From contig NZ_QGMX01000001.1 of the NCBI RefSeq assembly GCF_003336745.1, positions 186,001 to 250,000 on the forward strand: 64,000 nt of DNA, in the 5' to 3' direction. The translations under genes were made by a program, and so were the position numbers. Each line of letters begins with the position of its first letter. The first letter of the stretch is position 1. Source of the DNA: Thermus caldifontis. Lineage in GTDB: Bacteria; Deinococcota; Deinococci; Deinococcales; Thermaceae. Positions 17,890-30,090 of the stretch are shown here, piece after piece. The notes under the pieces were generated by a model, which was not told the DNA's origin, searched no databases, and saw nothing but the letters and a program-made list of their open reading frames with translations.

Positions 17890-19201
17890 GCTCCACCAGC
17901 CTTTCCACCCGTACCCGTTCTATGCGGCGCTGGTCCGCGCTTTCCACCACGAAGCGGAACCCCTGCCACTCCACGCTCTCCCCCACGCTGGGGATGCGGC
18001 CGAACTGCTCGTAGAGGAAACCGGAAAGGGTGTCGTACTCCCCTTCGGGAAGCTCCACCCCTAGGGCCTCGGAAACCTCGTCCACGGGGGTCTGGGCCTG
18101 GATGGAGAAGGAACCGTCGGGAAGCCTACGAATGGCCAGATCCTCCGGCTCGTCGGTTTCGTCGTAGATCTCCCCCACGATCTCCTCCATCACGTCCTCC
18201 AGGGTGACCAGGCCTGCGGTGCCCCCGAACTCGTCCACCACGATGGCCATGTGCACCTTGCGCCGGCGAAGCTCCCGGAGAAGCGTCCAGGCATCCATGT
18301 TCTCGGGAACAAAATAGGGAGGGTGGGCGATGGAGGCCACGGTGCGCCCCTTAAGATCCTCCTCGCAGTAGTAGTCCAGGAGGTCCTTGGCGTAGGCCAC
18401 CCCCACGATGTGGTCCACGCTTTCCTTATAGACGGGGACCCGGCTGTAGCGGTGCTCGCGGAAGAGGTGCAAAAACTCCTCCAAGCTGGCCTCCGCCTCG
18501 ATGGCCACCATCTCCACCCGTGGGGTCATGATCTCCCTCACGGGGGTTTCCTCCAGCTCCAGGATGGAGTGGATCATCTCCTCCTCCTGGGCCTCTATGG
18601 CGCCCGACTCCTCCGCCCCCGCCAGGATCAGCTTAAGCTCGCGCTCGGACACCAAGGGGGTATCCCGGGGCTCGAGGCCCAGCACCCTGAGGAAAAAACC
18701 CGAAACCAGGCTGAAGAACCGGCCCACCGGGTAGAGGAGGATGGAGAAGAGGTAGATGGGCCAGGCGGCCACCCGAGCCAAGGGCACGGCATGGTGGACG
18801 GCGATGGACTTGGGGGTGATCTCCCCAAAGAACAGGACGAGGAAGGTCATGGCCCCGGTGGCCACCCCCACCCCCAAAGAACCAAAGGCCCGGGTGGCCA
18901 GGTCCGTCACCAAGGCGGTGGCGGCGATGTTCACCAGGTTGTTCCCCACCAAAATGGTGGTGAGGAAACGGGTGATGTCCTGGGAAAGGAGCCGGAAAGG
19001 CCCCCCTTGGGTTTCCGAAAGCTCCCGTACCTTCCAGGGATAAAGGGTGGTGAAGGCGGTTTCGCTGGCGGAGAAGAAGGCGGAAAGGGCCAAAAGAAGG
19101 AGCAAAAGAAAAAGGTCCCCCGGGTGTGGGGCTTGGGATTGGGCCAGGGCTAGGGAACCGAAGGGCAGGAAGAAGAGCCACCGACTGGGAGGTCTGTCCA
19201 T
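17876..19201 (-). CDS. CNNM/CorC-type (DUF21-CBS) membrane protein
   Basis: This 441-residue protein has an N-terminal hydrophobic segment and then a DUF21 domain with several membrane segments (LSAFFSASETAFTTL, then VGNNLVNIAATALVT). A pair of CBS domains follows (TPRVEMVAIEAEASLEEFLHLF... and IVVDEFGGTAGLVTLEDVMEEIVGEI), then a C-terminal CorC_HlyC domain. Relatives are magnesium exporters or are annotated as hemolysins. ATG 19201 is preferred over 19216 because AAAGGTGAT precedes it and a TAGAAT -10 box covers the upstream ATG. Confidence 0.9.
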   Translation of the reverse strand: MDRPPSRWLFFLPFGSLALAQSQAPHPGDLFLLLLLLALSAFFSASETAFTTLYPWKVRELSETQGGPFRLLSQDITRFLTTILVGNNLVNIAATALVTDLATRAFGSLGVGVATGAMTFLVLFFGEITPKSIAVHHAVPLARVAAWPIYLFSILLYPVGRFFSLVSGFFLRVLGLEPRDTPLVSERELKLILAGAEESGAIEAQEEEMIHSILELEETPVREIMTPRVEMVAIEAEASLEEFLHLFREHRYSRVPVYKESVDHIVGVAYAKDLLDYYCEEDLKGRTVASIAHPPYFVPENMDAWTLLRELRRRKVHMAIVVDEFGGTAGLVTLEDVMEEIVGEIYDETDEPEDLAIRRLPDGSFSIQAQTPVDEVSEALGVELPEGEYDTLSGFLYEQFGRIPSVGESVEWQGFRFVVESADQRRIERVRVERLVEHGEG

Positions 19202-19214
19202 ATCACCTTTCGCC

Positions 19215-19220
19215 ATTCTA
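19215..19220 (-). promoter_or_regulatory. -10 box for the CNNM-family gene
   Basis: TAGAAT on the minus strand lies 13 bases before ATG 19201, giving a short leader that still contains AGGTGAT. It overlaps an in-frame ATG at 19216 and so argues against that start. Confidence 0.45.
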
Positions 19221-19269
19221 CACCATGGGGAAGTGTGGGGTGCGCCCCCGTTTTTTCTTGACTTCTGTG

Positions 19270-19275
19270 TATAGT
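19270..19275 (+). promoter_or_regulatory. candidate -10 box for the MarR/RND operon
   Basis: TATAGT lies eight bases before the ATG at 19284, with GAGGAG between. No clear -35 at 17 bases. The MarR product would be expected to bind near here. Confidence 0.4.
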
Positions 19276-19283
19276 TGAGGAGT

Positions 19284-19718
19284 ATGAATGGTCCTCCTGC
19301 CCCCCTGGTGGAAGAGCTTTCCCGGCTGGGCTACACCTTGATGCGCCTTCTCCTTGCCCGCGCTAAGGAAACCTTTGCCCAAGAAGGCCTCTCCCTCCTC
19401 CAGGCAGAGGTGCTCCGTTTGGTGAAGGAGGGAATCCAGGTTCCTTCCCGGATAGCGGAGCACCTCGAGGTCCTTCCCTCCCAGGTCTCCCACCTCCTGG
19501 CCTCTATGGAGGAAGCGGGCCTCCTCAGGCGCCAGCCCGACCCCGAGGACCGCCGTAGGGTGCTTCTGCGCCTCACCCCCAAGGGGGAGGCCGTGCAAAA
19601 GCGCCTGCAAGAGGCCTGGCTAAGGGCCTATGGCCAGCACCTGGCCCGCCTTTCCCCGGAGGAACTGAACCTCTTCCGCGACCTGCTGCGCAAACTCACG
19701 GAGGTGGAAGGTGCCTAG
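19284..19718 (+). CDS. MarR-family transcriptional regulator
   Basis: This 144-residue winged-helix repressor has a helix-turn-helix (RIAEHLEVLPSQVSHLLASM) and a wing (RQPDPEDRRRVLLRLTPKG), the standard MarR pattern. ATG 19284 follows GAGGAG; a TTG at 19275 lies in the -10 box. Its stop is overlapped by the first TolC-like gene, so it leads a six-gene efflux operon. By analogy with MarR-family local regulators it probably represses that operon and is relieved by a small lipophilic or phenolic ligand; the ligand cannot be read from the sequence. Confidence 0.88.
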   Translation: MNGPPAPLVEELSRLGYTLMRLLLARAKETFAQEGLSLLQAEVLRLVKEGIQVPSRIAEHLEVLPSQVSHLLASMEEAGLLRRQPDPEDRRRVLLRLTPKGEAVQKRLQEAWLRAYGQHLARLSPEELNLFRDLLRKLTEVEGA

Positions 19719-20976
19719 GCTCCTGAGCCTATTCCTCCTCTTCCTTCCTGCCTTGGCCCAAGGCGCCCTAGCCCCCTTGCGGAACCACCCCCTAGCCCTC
19801 CAGGCCCAGGCGCTTCTGGAGGCCAGCGCCAAGGGCTTGGAGGCCCAATCCTCCCCCCTGGCCCTGAACCTCCAGGGGAACTACGCCCGGCTGGGCTACG
19901 AGTGCACCCCTTCCTCCCTGTGCGCAAGCCTGCCCGGCACCGCCGGGAGCCTCACCCTGGCCCTGGTCCTCACCCCCTTTCCCTTTGGCGACACCCAAGA
20001 CGCCCAAAAGCGGGCTAGGATCGCCTACCGGCGGGCCGAGCTGGCTTACCGCAAGGCCCTTACCGCCCTTCAGGCCCAGGCGGTGGCCGCATACGGTGGT
20101 TACCAGCTGGCCCTCTTGGGGGAAAAACTGGCGCAAAAAGGGTGGGAGCTGGCCCAGGCGGCCCTCGAGGCGGCCAGGAAGCGCCAGGCCAACCCCAAGG
20201 AACTCCGGGAGGCGGAACTGGCCCTGAAGGAAGCCGAAAACCGCCTCCTGGAAGCCCAAAGGAGCGTGGAGCTGGCCAAGAAGGGAGCAGAGGGCCTGGT
20301 GGACCTCACCCAGCCCCTCCCCGAGATCCCCCCACCCCAGGGCACCACGCCCCTTTCCCTGGAGGAGGCCCGGCTGAACCTCGAGGAGGCCAGGATCGCC
20401 TACTTTGCCTCCTTTCGCGCCCTCTTCCCCGAGGTCAAGGCCAGCTACCTCCTCTACCCCAGCGGGAACGACACCCTGGCCCTAAGCCTCTCCAGCCGGA
20501 GCTTGCAACCCACCCTGGCCTACACCCGGCAGGACCCGGCACAAAGGCCCACCAGCCTGCCCGGCGGCAGCTACCGCACCGCCGAGGAGCTTCGGCTTTC
20601 CCTCTCCCTCACCCTTTCCCCGGGTCTCTTCGCCGCCCTGGAGGCCACCGAGGCCCAGGTGCGGGGAGCAGAGGAGGCCCTAAGGGGGGCCGAGATGCAG
20701 GCCCGGCTCCAGGGGGAAACCCTGGAGAACTCCCTTAAGGCCTCGAGGATGGCCCTGGAACTGGCCCGCCTCCGCCTCGAGGCCCAGGAAAGGGCCTTGG
20801 CGGAAACGAAAAGGCGTCTGGAACTGGGCCTGGAAAGCCCCCTGGCCCTGCTGCAGGCGGAGCTTTCCCTTTTACAGGCTAAGCTGGCCCTAGCACAAGC
20901 AGAAAACGACCTCAGAAACCGCTTAATGGATTTATACCGGTTTTATGGCGAGCTTTTGCCGGAGGTGACCCCATGA
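19711..20976 (+). CDS. TolC-like outer-membrane efflux protein 1
   Basis: This 421-residue exported protein has a signal peptide (MPRLLSLFLLFLPALAQ) and long alanine/leucine/glutamate-rich helices typical of the TolC periplasmic barrel. Examples are the blocks around ARIAYRRAELAYRKALTALQAQ and the C-terminal LGLESPLALLQAELSLLQAKLALAQAE. It starts with GTG, eight bases inside marR. It contains a pair of cysteines (YECTPSSLCAS) that could form a disulfide. It is followed at once by a second, shorter TolC-like gene. Confidence 0.75.
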   Translation: MPRLLSLFLLFLPALAQGALAPLRNHPLALQAQALLEASAKGLEAQSSPLALNLQGNYARLGYECTPSSLCASLPGTAGSLTLALVLTPFPFGDTQDAQKRARIAYRRAELAYRKALTALQAQAVAAYGGYQLALLGEKLAQKGWELAQAALEAARKRQANPKELREAELALKEAENRLLEAQRSVELAKKGAEGLVDLTQPLPEIPPPQGTTPLSLEEARLNLEEARIAYFASFRALFPEVKASYLLYPSGNDTLALSLSSRSLQPTLAYTRQDPAQRPTSLPGGSYRTAEELRLSLSLTLSPGLFAALEATEAQVRGAEEALRGAEMQARLQGETLENSLKASRMALELARLRLEAQERALAETKRRLELGLESPLALLQAELSLLQAKLALAQAENDLRNRLMDLYRFYGELLPEVTP

Positions 20977-21941
20977 AAAAAGCCCTGCTAACCCTCTTCC
21001 TCCTTTTGGCCCCTGCCCTAGCCCAGCCCCTCCCCGAAGCCCTCAAAAAGGCCCCCGAGGTAACAGGGGTGATCACGGCCCGGCTGGATTACGAGGCCAA
21101 GCAGAAGGACTTGGCCCGCACCCTAGAGGACCCCTTGCGCACCGCCCTAGCCGAGCTACAAGCACGCCAGGCCAGGGATTTGGCCGAGGCCAGGCTCAAA
21201 AGGGCCCTAGCCCAGGCGGAAAGCGAGATCGTTTCCGCCTATACCCAGGCCTTTGAGGCCCTCCTGCAGGTGGGCTTGGCGGAAAAGGCGTTGGAGGTGG
21301 CCGAGCTGGGGCTTAAGGCCACGGAGATCCGCCTCAAAGGGGGTGGCGCCACCAACCTGGACCTCCTGGAGGCGCAAAACCGCCTCCTGGAAGCCAGGAA
21401 GAACCTGGATCTGGCCCAAAGGGGGTGGGATAGCGCCTTGGCCGCCCTGGCCAACCTGGTGGGGGAATGGAAACCCCAAAGCGTGGGCGAACTACCTTCC
21501 CTTCCGGGAAAGGAGGTGCTGGAGGCCCTTTTGCAGGAACACGTGGACCTCCTCCAGCTAAGCCAGTCCCTGGGGCTTTTGCGCTTCCAAAGGGGGCTCA
21601 TGGACGAAAGCTTCGTGGCCAGGAGGGAGATAGAGGCCCTCGAGGACCAGATCCGAACCCTGGAAACCAACCTGGCCAACCTGGAACGCACCCTCAGGCT
21701 GGGCCTGGAGGCCAGGTACCGCCAGCTCTCCCCCCTCCTCCAGGGGGTGAAGGCGGCGGAGGAGGCTTACCGGGCGGCCCAGGAGCGCTACCGGGCCGAG
21801 GAAAAGCGTTTCCAGGCAGGGCTCACCAGCCGGCTTGGCCTGTTGCAGCAGGAGCTTTCCCTAAGGCAAGCCCAACTGTCCTGGGAACAGGCCAAGCACG
21901 CCTACCTCAAGGCCTATTACGGCCTTCTTGCCAGCCGTTAA
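20973..21941 (+). CDS. TolC-like outer-membrane efflux protein 2
   Basis: This 322-residue exported protein has a signal peptide (MKKALLTLFLLLAPALAQ) and almost continuous coiled-coil helices. The repeated LGLKATEIRLKGGGATNLDLLEAQNRL and FQAGLTSRLGLLQQELSLRQAQL segments match the TolC equatorial signature. It is shorter than the usual 420-480 residues and may lack a full beta-barrel contribution. It overlaps the previous TolC-like gene by four bases. Together they may form a mixed trimer or serve different tips of the pump. Confidence 0.7.
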   Translation: MKKALLTLFLLLAPALAQPLPEALKKAPEVTGVITARLDYEAKQKDLARTLEDPLRTALAELQARQARDLAEARLKRALAQAESEIVSAYTQAFEALLQVGLAEKALEVAELGLKATEIRLKGGGATNLDLLEAQNRLLEARKNLDLAQRGWDSALAALANLVGEWKPQSVGELPSLPGKEVLEALLQEHVDLLQLSQSLGLLRFQRGLMDESFVARREIEALEDQIRTLETNLANLERTLRLGLEARYRQLSPLLQGVKAAEEAYRAAQERYRAEEKRFQAGLTSRLGLLQQELSLRQAQLSWEQAKHAYLKAYYGLLASR

Positions 21942-21951
21942 GGAGGATGGG

Positions 21952-23148
21952 ATGCCCAACGCCCGTATCTTCCCCCTTGCCCTAGGCCTCACCCTCTTCC
22001 TCCTCTTCGCCTGCGCCCCCAAGAGGGAGGCCCCTTCCCAGGCCCCAGGGAAACCCCAGGCTCTGGAGGTTCGCACGGTTCCCGCCCAAAGGGGCCTTCT
22101 GGAGCGGGAGGTCCGGGCCTCCGCCACCTTGCAGGCGGAAAGGGATAGCCTGGTGGCGGCAGGCGCCTCGGGAAGGGTCCTAAGAACCCTTCCCCCCGGC
22201 ACCCGGGTACAGGCGGGGGAGGGGGTGGTCTTTTTGGACCCCGCCCCCTTCCAGGAGGCCCTGGAGGCCGCGAGGCTGAGCCTCAAGCAGGCCGAGGCCA
22301 ACCTGGAGCGCAGCCGAAACCAGCTTTCGGGGAACCAGGCCGCCCTCAAGGCCCAGCTCCAGGCAGCGGAGGCCCAGCTCCAGGCGGCCAAAAGGCGGTA
22401 TGAGGAGGGCCAGGCCCTGCTTTCGCTGGGGGCCTTGGCCCCCTTGGACCTCAAGGCCCTCGAGGCCCAGTACCGCCAGGCGGAAAGCGCCTACCAGAAT
22501 GCCCTCGAGGCCCTATCCCGTCTGGAGCGGGGAGAGGATCTACGGCTTCTTGAACTCCAGGTGGAGGCCGCCAGGCTCCAGGTGCGCCAGGCGGAACGAA
22601 ATCTGCGGGAAACTGTGATCCGGGCCCCCTTCGCTGGGGAAGTGGTGGAGGTCTTGGTCAAGGAGGGGGAGTTCGTGGGCGCAGGTAGCCGGGCCTTCCG
22701 CCTGGCCACCACGGAGCGCCTCCTGGCCAGGCTCTACCTGCCCCCGGACCAGGCCAGCGCCCTAGGCCCCGAAACCCCCTTCACCCTTAGCCAAAACGGC
22801 CAGGAGGTGGCGGCCCGCCTCTTGCGCAAAACCGACCTGCCGGGGCAAAACCGGCTGGTGGAGGTGGTGCTAAAGCCGGAGGGCACGCTTCTCCCAGGCC
22901 CCGCCGAGGTGCGCTACCGCCTGAGGCTTTCCGAGGGCATCCTCCTTCCCTTAGCCAGCATCCAGATCCGGGATAGGGAGGCCCGGGTCTTCGTGGTCAA
23001 GGAGGGCAAGGCAAAGAGTCTTCCCGTGCGCCTCCTGGCCCAGGAGGCCGAGCAGGCAGCGGTGGAAGGCGTGGAGCCCGGTAGCCTGGTGATCCATCCC
23101 GTCCCCGAAGGCCTTAAGGAGGGCGACCCCGTGGAGGTGGTCCAGTGA
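21952..23148 (+). CDS. RND periplasmic adaptor (HlyD/MFP) lipoprotein
   Basis: This 398-residue membrane-fusion protein starts at ATG 21952 after AAGGAGGATGG. A lipobox LLFAC anchors it in the inner membrane. The order is a short lipoyl half (VAAGASGRVLRTLPPGTRVQAGEGVVFLD), a long coiled-coil hairpin (about 100-205), the second lipoyl half (VIRAPFAGEVVEVLVKEGEFVG), a beta-barrel and a membrane-proximal domain. It joins the RND pump to the TolC-like channels. The pump gene overlaps its stop by four bases. Confidence 0.9.
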   Translation: MPNARIFPLALGLTLFLLFACAPKREAPSQAPGKPQALEVRTVPAQRGLLEREVRASATLQAERDSLVAAGASGRVLRTLPPGTRVQAGEGVVFLDPAPFQEALEAARLSLKQAEANLERSRNQLSGNQAALKAQLQAAEAQLQAAKRRYEEGQALLSLGALAPLDLKALEAQYRQAESAYQNALEALSRLERGEDLRLLELQVEAARLQVRQAERNLRETVIRAPFAGEVVEVLVKEGEFVGAGSRAFRLATTERLLARLYLPPDQASALGPETPFTLSQNGQEVAARLLRKTDLPGQNRLVEVVLKPEGTLLPGPAEVRYRLRLSEGILLPLASIQIRDREARVFVVKEGKAKSLPVRLLAQEAEQAAVEGVEPGSLVIHPVPEGLKEGDPVEVVQ

Positions 23149-26100
23149 GGGAAAACCCCCTGGTGGCCTTTTTCGTGGAGCGCTTCGTCTTCGCCACCGC
23201 CATCTTCGTGGGCCTGGTGCTGGTGGGCCTCCTCCTGGGGCTTGGGCTCGGGGTGGAGCTTCTCCCCCGTTTCAGCGTGCCGGTGGTGGCGGTTTCCACG
23301 GCCTACCCGGGGGCTGGCCCCGAGGAGGTGGCGGAGCAGGTGTCCAAGCCCTTGGAGGACGCCCTTTCCACCCTAAGCGGGGTGGATACCATCGGAAGCA
23401 GCTCCACCGAGGGCTTCAGCCTGGTCTTCATCCAGTTTCAGCAGGGGGTGGATGTGGACCGGGTGGCGGTGGAGGTGAGCCAGAAGGTGGCCGCCGCCCG
23501 GGCCCAGCTTCCCAAGGACGCCTCACCCCCCGTGGTGCAGAAGTTTGACCCCTCGGCAAGCCCCATCCTTTACGTCGCCCTCGAGGCTCCCGGGGAGGAG
23601 CTTTCCCAGGTACTCCGCTACGCCGAGCGCACCCTAAAGCCTAGGCTCCAGCTGGTCCCGGGGGTGGCGGATATCCGCCTCACCGGGGCACCCAGGCGGG
23701 CCATCCGGGTCTACCTGGATCCAGGCCGCCTCGAGGCCCTGGGCGTGGCCCCCGGCCAGGTGGTGCAGGCCCTTTCCACCTCGGCCCTGAACCTACCCTT
23801 GGGGAGCCTCACGGAAGGGGAAAAGCGCCTGGTCTACACCCTGCGCAACACCCCCGCCACCGCCAAGGAGGTGGCGGATCTCCTCCTGGACTCCTCCCGG
23901 GGCCTCCGGATCCGGGATGTGGCCAGGGTGGAGGAAAGGGCGGAGGAGGCCAGCACCCTGAACCGGGTAAACGGCCGCCCCGCCGTGCTGCTGGCGGTGG
24001 TGAAAACCCCGGACTCCAACGCCGTGGCCGTGGCCGATGGGGTCAAGAAGGCCCTAGGGGAGATCCAGCTTCCCAGGGGCTACCAGACGGAAATCGCCCT
24101 GGACAGCACCCGCTTTATCCGGGCCGCGGTCATGGACACGGTACGGGAGGCCTTCTTGGCGGCCTTGGCGGTTTCCGTGGTGGTCCTCGTCTTCCTGGGG
24201 AAGCTGAACTCGGTCTTTTCCGTGATCCTGGCCATCCCCATCACCCTCTCGGGGGCCATCCTGCTCTTTGGCCTCCTGGGCTTCACCTACAACCTCATCA
24301 GCCTCCTGGCCCTTACCGTGGCGGTGGGCATCGTGGTGGACGACTCCATCGTGGTGGCGGAAAACATTGACCGCTACCGCCGCCTGGGCTATAGCCCCAA
24401 GGAAGCGGTGCTAAAGGGCGCCAGCGAGGTTTCCGTGGCCGTGGCCGCCGCCACCTTGAGCCTCCTGGCCGTGTTCCTCCCCATCAGCTTCCTCCCCGGC
24501 ATCATCGGCCAGATCTTCCAGCAGTTCGGCTTGGGCATGGCCGCCGCCATCGCCGTGAGCTGGCTGGAGGCCCTGCTCTTCCTCACCGTGCGCCTGGCCT
24601 ACTTCCCCGACCCCGAGCCCCCAAGCCCCAAGGAGGCCTTAAGGGCCCTCCGCCTTCTGCCCCAGGATTTGGGCTGGGCGTACCGCCGGGGCCTGCTTAG
24701 CCCCTGGGGGCTGGGGTTGGGCCTCCTTTTCGCCTTCCTCCTCTTCCGGGAAAACCCCTTATACCTTCTCCTCCTTCCCCTTTACCCTGCCCTTCTGGGG
24801 CTGGTTCGCTACCTGGGCCGCTTCCTTTTGGACCTGGCAGGCGCCCTCACCCACCTCCTCCACGGAAGCGCCGAGGGCGGCATGCGCCGCCTCACCGAGG
24901 CCTACGCCCGGGGGCTTACCCGGGTCCTGGGGCAGCCTTGGCCCGTACTGGGTCTAGCCACCCTGGCCTTTCTCTCCCTCTTCCCCATCCTCCCCAGGAT
25001 TCCCTTCAACTTCACCCCTCGCTCCGACACCGGGGTCCTCACCGCTACCCTCCTCCTACCCAAGGACACCCCCCTGGCGGTATCCGATCAGGCGGCGAGG
25101 GTCCTCGAGGCCTACTTCCTCTCCCATCCCGCGGTGAAGCGGGTGGTCACCACCGTGGGGGCCAGCGCCACCGGGGGGGCCCAGGTGGGGGACCCCAGCC
25201 GGGTCCAGCTCCAGATCGTCCTCAAGCCCAAAGGGGAACGGCAGGATATCTTCTCCCTCACCGAGGCCTTCAACCGCGAGGGGAAGGCCCTTCTGAAGGA
25301 CTTTCCCGGGGCCGACCTCCGGGTGTTGGCCCAAACAGGCCCCGAGGCTGGGGATGCGGACCTGCAGTTCTTCGTGACCAGCCCTGACCGGGCCCTCCTG
25401 GAAAAGCGGGTGATGGAGATCACCGAGGTGATTGCCGAGAAACCCTATGTGCTCAACGTGAAGAACACCCTGGAGGCCACCCAGCGGGAACGGGTCTTCC
25501 GGCCAGACCCCGCCCGCCTTTCCGGCACCGGCCTCACCCCCTCGGACGTGGCCCAGGCCCTAAGGCTTTACCTCTCGGGCACCCAGGCGGCCACCGCCAG
25601 GAGAAGCGGCGAGGAGCTGGCCGTGGTGGTCCAAGCCGATCCCTTACGCCTGGGCCGGGAAACGGATCTCCTTTCCCTTCCCATCTATGCCCCCGCCCTG
25701 GGAAGCTTCCTGCCCTTAGGGAGCCTAGGACGGCTTGACGAGCGGCCGGGACCCACCTTGATCTCGAGGCGCAACCAGGCCTACGCCGCAGGCATCAACA
25801 TCAACCTGAAGCCCGATGCCCCTGGAAGCTTCCAGATCCAACGGGAGCTGGAGGCCGAGCTCAAGGAGAAGGGGCTTCTGGGCGATGGGGTGGAGCTTTT
25901 GGCCACGGGGCTGGGGAGCTTCACCGGGGAACTGGCCCGCCTGGCCCCCCTGGCCTTCGCCCTGGCCCTGGTCCTCAACTACCTGGTCATCGCCAGCCAG
26001 TTCAACGCTTGGCGCTACCCCCTTTACCTCCTCCTCCCCGTGCCCTTAGCCTTGGTGGGCGCCTTTTGGCTCACCTACCTTTTGGGCACGGGCCTGGACG

Positions 26101-26444
26101 TGATCAGCGTCCTGGGGGTGGTGATGCTGATCGGCCTGGTGACCAAAAACGCCATTTTGCTTCTGGACTTCGCCGTGAAGCGCATGCGGGAAAAACCCCT
26201 AAAGGAAGCCCTGGTGGAGGCGGCCCGGCTCCGCTTAAGGCCCATCCTCATGACCAGCCTAACCGTGCTTATCATTAGCCTGCCTTTGCTTCTAGGCACC
26301 GGGGAAGGCGCCGAGTACCGTAGACCCTTGGGGGTGATCATCCTGGGGGGGCTCCTTTCCTCCACCCTCCTCACCCTCTTCGTGGTCCCCGCCGCCTTCT
26401 ACGCCTTTGAGGGGCGGAGGGCCCGGGAAACCGTCCTGAGGTGA
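23145..26444 (+). CDS. RND-family efflux pump (AcrB-type)
   Basis: This 1099-residue inner-membrane proton antiporter of the HAE1/AcrB type has two halves, each with a large periplasmic loop. Proton-relay residues are present: VVDDS in TM4 gives Asp399 and Asp400, and VTKNAILLLDF in TM10 gives Lys1001. TAYPGAGPEEVAEQVSKPLE in the first porter loop is typical. It is some 50-80 residues longer than most AcrB homologues. An extra basic/hydrophobic stretch after TM6 (about residues 490-580) accounts for part of that. Substrates are unknown. GTG start overlapping the adaptor gene. Confidence 0.92.
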   Translation: MRENPLVAFFVERFVFATAIFVGLVLVGLLLGLGLGVELLPRFSVPVVAVSTAYPGAGPEEVAEQVSKPLEDALSTLSGVDTIGSSSTEGFSLVFIQFQQGVDVDRVAVEVSQKVAAARAQLPKDASPPVVQKFDPSASPILYVALEAPGEELSQVLRYAERTLKPRLQLVPGVADIRLTGAPRRAIRVYLDPGRLEALGVAPGQVVQALSTSALNLPLGSLTEGEKRLVYTLRNTPATAKEVADLLLDSSRGLRIRDVARVEERAEEASTLNRVNGRPAVLLAVVKTPDSNAVAVADGVKKALGEIQLPRGYQTEIALDSTRFIRAAVMDTVREAFLAALAVSVVVLVFLGKLNSVFSVILAIPITLSGAILLFGLLGFTYNLISLLALTVAVGIVVDDSIVVAENIDRYRRLGYSPKEAVLKGASEVSVAVAAATLSLLAVFLPISFLPGIIGQIFQQFGLGMAAAIAVSWLEALLFLTVRLAYFPDPEPPSPKEALRALRLLPQDLGWAYRRGLLSPWGLGLGLLFAFLLFRENPLYLLLLPLYPALLGLVRYLGRFLLDLAGALTHLLHGSAEGGMRRLTEAYARGLTRVLGQPWPVLGLATLAFLSLFPILPRIPFNFTPRSDTGVLTATLLLPKDTPLAVSDQAARVLEAYFLSHPAVKRVVTTVGASATGGAQVGDPSRVQLQIVLKPKGERQDIFSLTEAFNREGKALLKDFPGADLRVLAQTGPEAGDADLQFFVTSPDRALLEKRVMEITEVIAEKPYVLNVKNTLEATQRERVFRPDPARLSGTGLTPSDVAQALRLYLSGTQAATARRSGEELAVVVQADPLRLGRETDLLSLPIYAPALGSFLPLGSLGRLDERPGPTLISRRNQAYAAGININLKPDAPGSFQIQRELEAELKEKGLLGDGVELLATGLGSFTGELARLAPLAFALALVLNYLVIASQFNAWRYPLYLLLPVPLALVGAFWLTYLLGTGLDVISVLGVVMLIGLVTKNAILLLDFAVKRMREKPLKEALVEAARLRLRPILMTSLTVLIISLPLLLGTGEGAEYRRPLGVIILGGLLSSTLLTLFVVPAAFYAFEGRRARETVLR

Positions 26445-26447
26445 GCT

Positions 26448-27260
26448 ATGGACGCTAAAAGGATCCTTCTCCTCTTCCTGGCCGCCGCCTTCCTCCTGGC
26501 CCTGGGCGTGGTGGGCGTGGCCCATTACTTTCTGAGGCCTCTCAAGGCAGAAGGCCTGGCTCAGGCCGTCTTGGAGCAAGGGGGCCTCGAGGTGCAGGAG
26601 GCCCCGTATGGCCTTGAGCTCATCCCCAAGACCCCCAAGGCCCTCCTGGCCTTTTACCCGGGGGCCCGGGTGGAACCCCTGGCCTACGCCCCGGTCCTGG
26701 CCCCCGTGGCCCGGGCGGGGTACCTGGTGGTCCTCCTTAAGGTGCCCTCCGGCATCGCCCTTTTGGGCAAGGAACGGGCGTTGGAGGCCCATAAGGCCTA
26801 CCCCCACCTGCCCCTGGTGGTGGGAGGGCATAGCCTAGGGGGCGTGGTTGCCGCAGAGCTGGCCGCCCGGGAGGGGCTTCCCCTTATCCTTTTCGCCAGC
26901 TACCCCGAGGAGGACCTAAGCGGGGAAACCCTCCCCACCCTGGCCCTCTACGGCACCGAGGATGGCCTTCTGCCCCTCGAGGAAGCCCGACAAAAGGCCC
27001 AGCGCTTACCCAAGCATGCCCGGGTGGTTTTCATAGAAGGCCTGAACCACGCGGGCTTCGGGGCCTATGGCTCCCAGAAGGGTGACCGGCCCGCGGGAAG
27101 GCCCCGGGAGGCCCTTTGGCGGGAGATTGCGGAAGAGGTGCTCCTTTTCCTGGAAGGCTTGGACCTTACCGCACCACCCCCACCCCAGACCCTCCATCCG
27201 GGAAGTGGTATAGTGGGGAAAGCCGGGGCGGGCGCCCCCCCTCGGAACACTTCCCCCTAA
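26448..27260 (+). CDS. exported or membrane-anchored alpha/beta hydrolase
   Basis: This 270-residue protein has an N-terminal hydrophobic anchor (residues about 5-25). An alpha/beta-hydrolase fold of the PF12695 type follows. The nucleophile elbow is GGHSLGG, the acid is probably in LYGTEDGLLP, and the histidine is in GLNHAGFGAYG. The gene begins three bases after the RND pump and is the last of the efflux operon. It could modify a substrate or inducer of the pump; that is inference from position. Confidence 0.8.
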   Translation: MDAKRILLLFLAAAFLLALGVVGVAHYFLRPLKAEGLAQAVLEQGGLEVQEAPYGLELIPKTPKALLAFYPGARVEPLAYAPVLAPVARAGYLVVLLKVPSGIALLGKERALEAHKAYPHLPLVVGGHSLGGVVAAELAAREGLPLILFASYPEEDLSGETLPTLALYGTEDGLLPLEEARQKAQRLPKHARVVFIEGLNHAGFGAYGSQKGDRPAGRPREALWREIAEEVLLFLEGLDLTAPPPPQTLHPGSGIVGKAGAGAPPRNTSP

Positions 27261-27339
27261 AACCCATCCCTAGCCCAGCCCTGCCCCCATGGGGGTGGCC
27301 CTGCCGTCTAGGGAAAGGGGGGAAGGGAAAGGAGCACGC

Positions 27340-30045
<2,706 letters not shown>

Positions 30046-30055
30046 CCTAGGACAG

Positions 30056-30090
30056 GAAGGCCCCGGGGCATAGCCCCGGGGCCTTCTTAT
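30056..30090 (+). terminator. intrinsic terminator after aconitase
   Basis: A 14-bp perfect stem (GAAGGCCCCGGGGC, loop ATA, then its complement) ends in TTAT. The T-run is weak, but the stem is very stable. It may also stop the converging V-ATPase transcript. Its tail runs into repeat copy 2. Confidence 0.8.
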
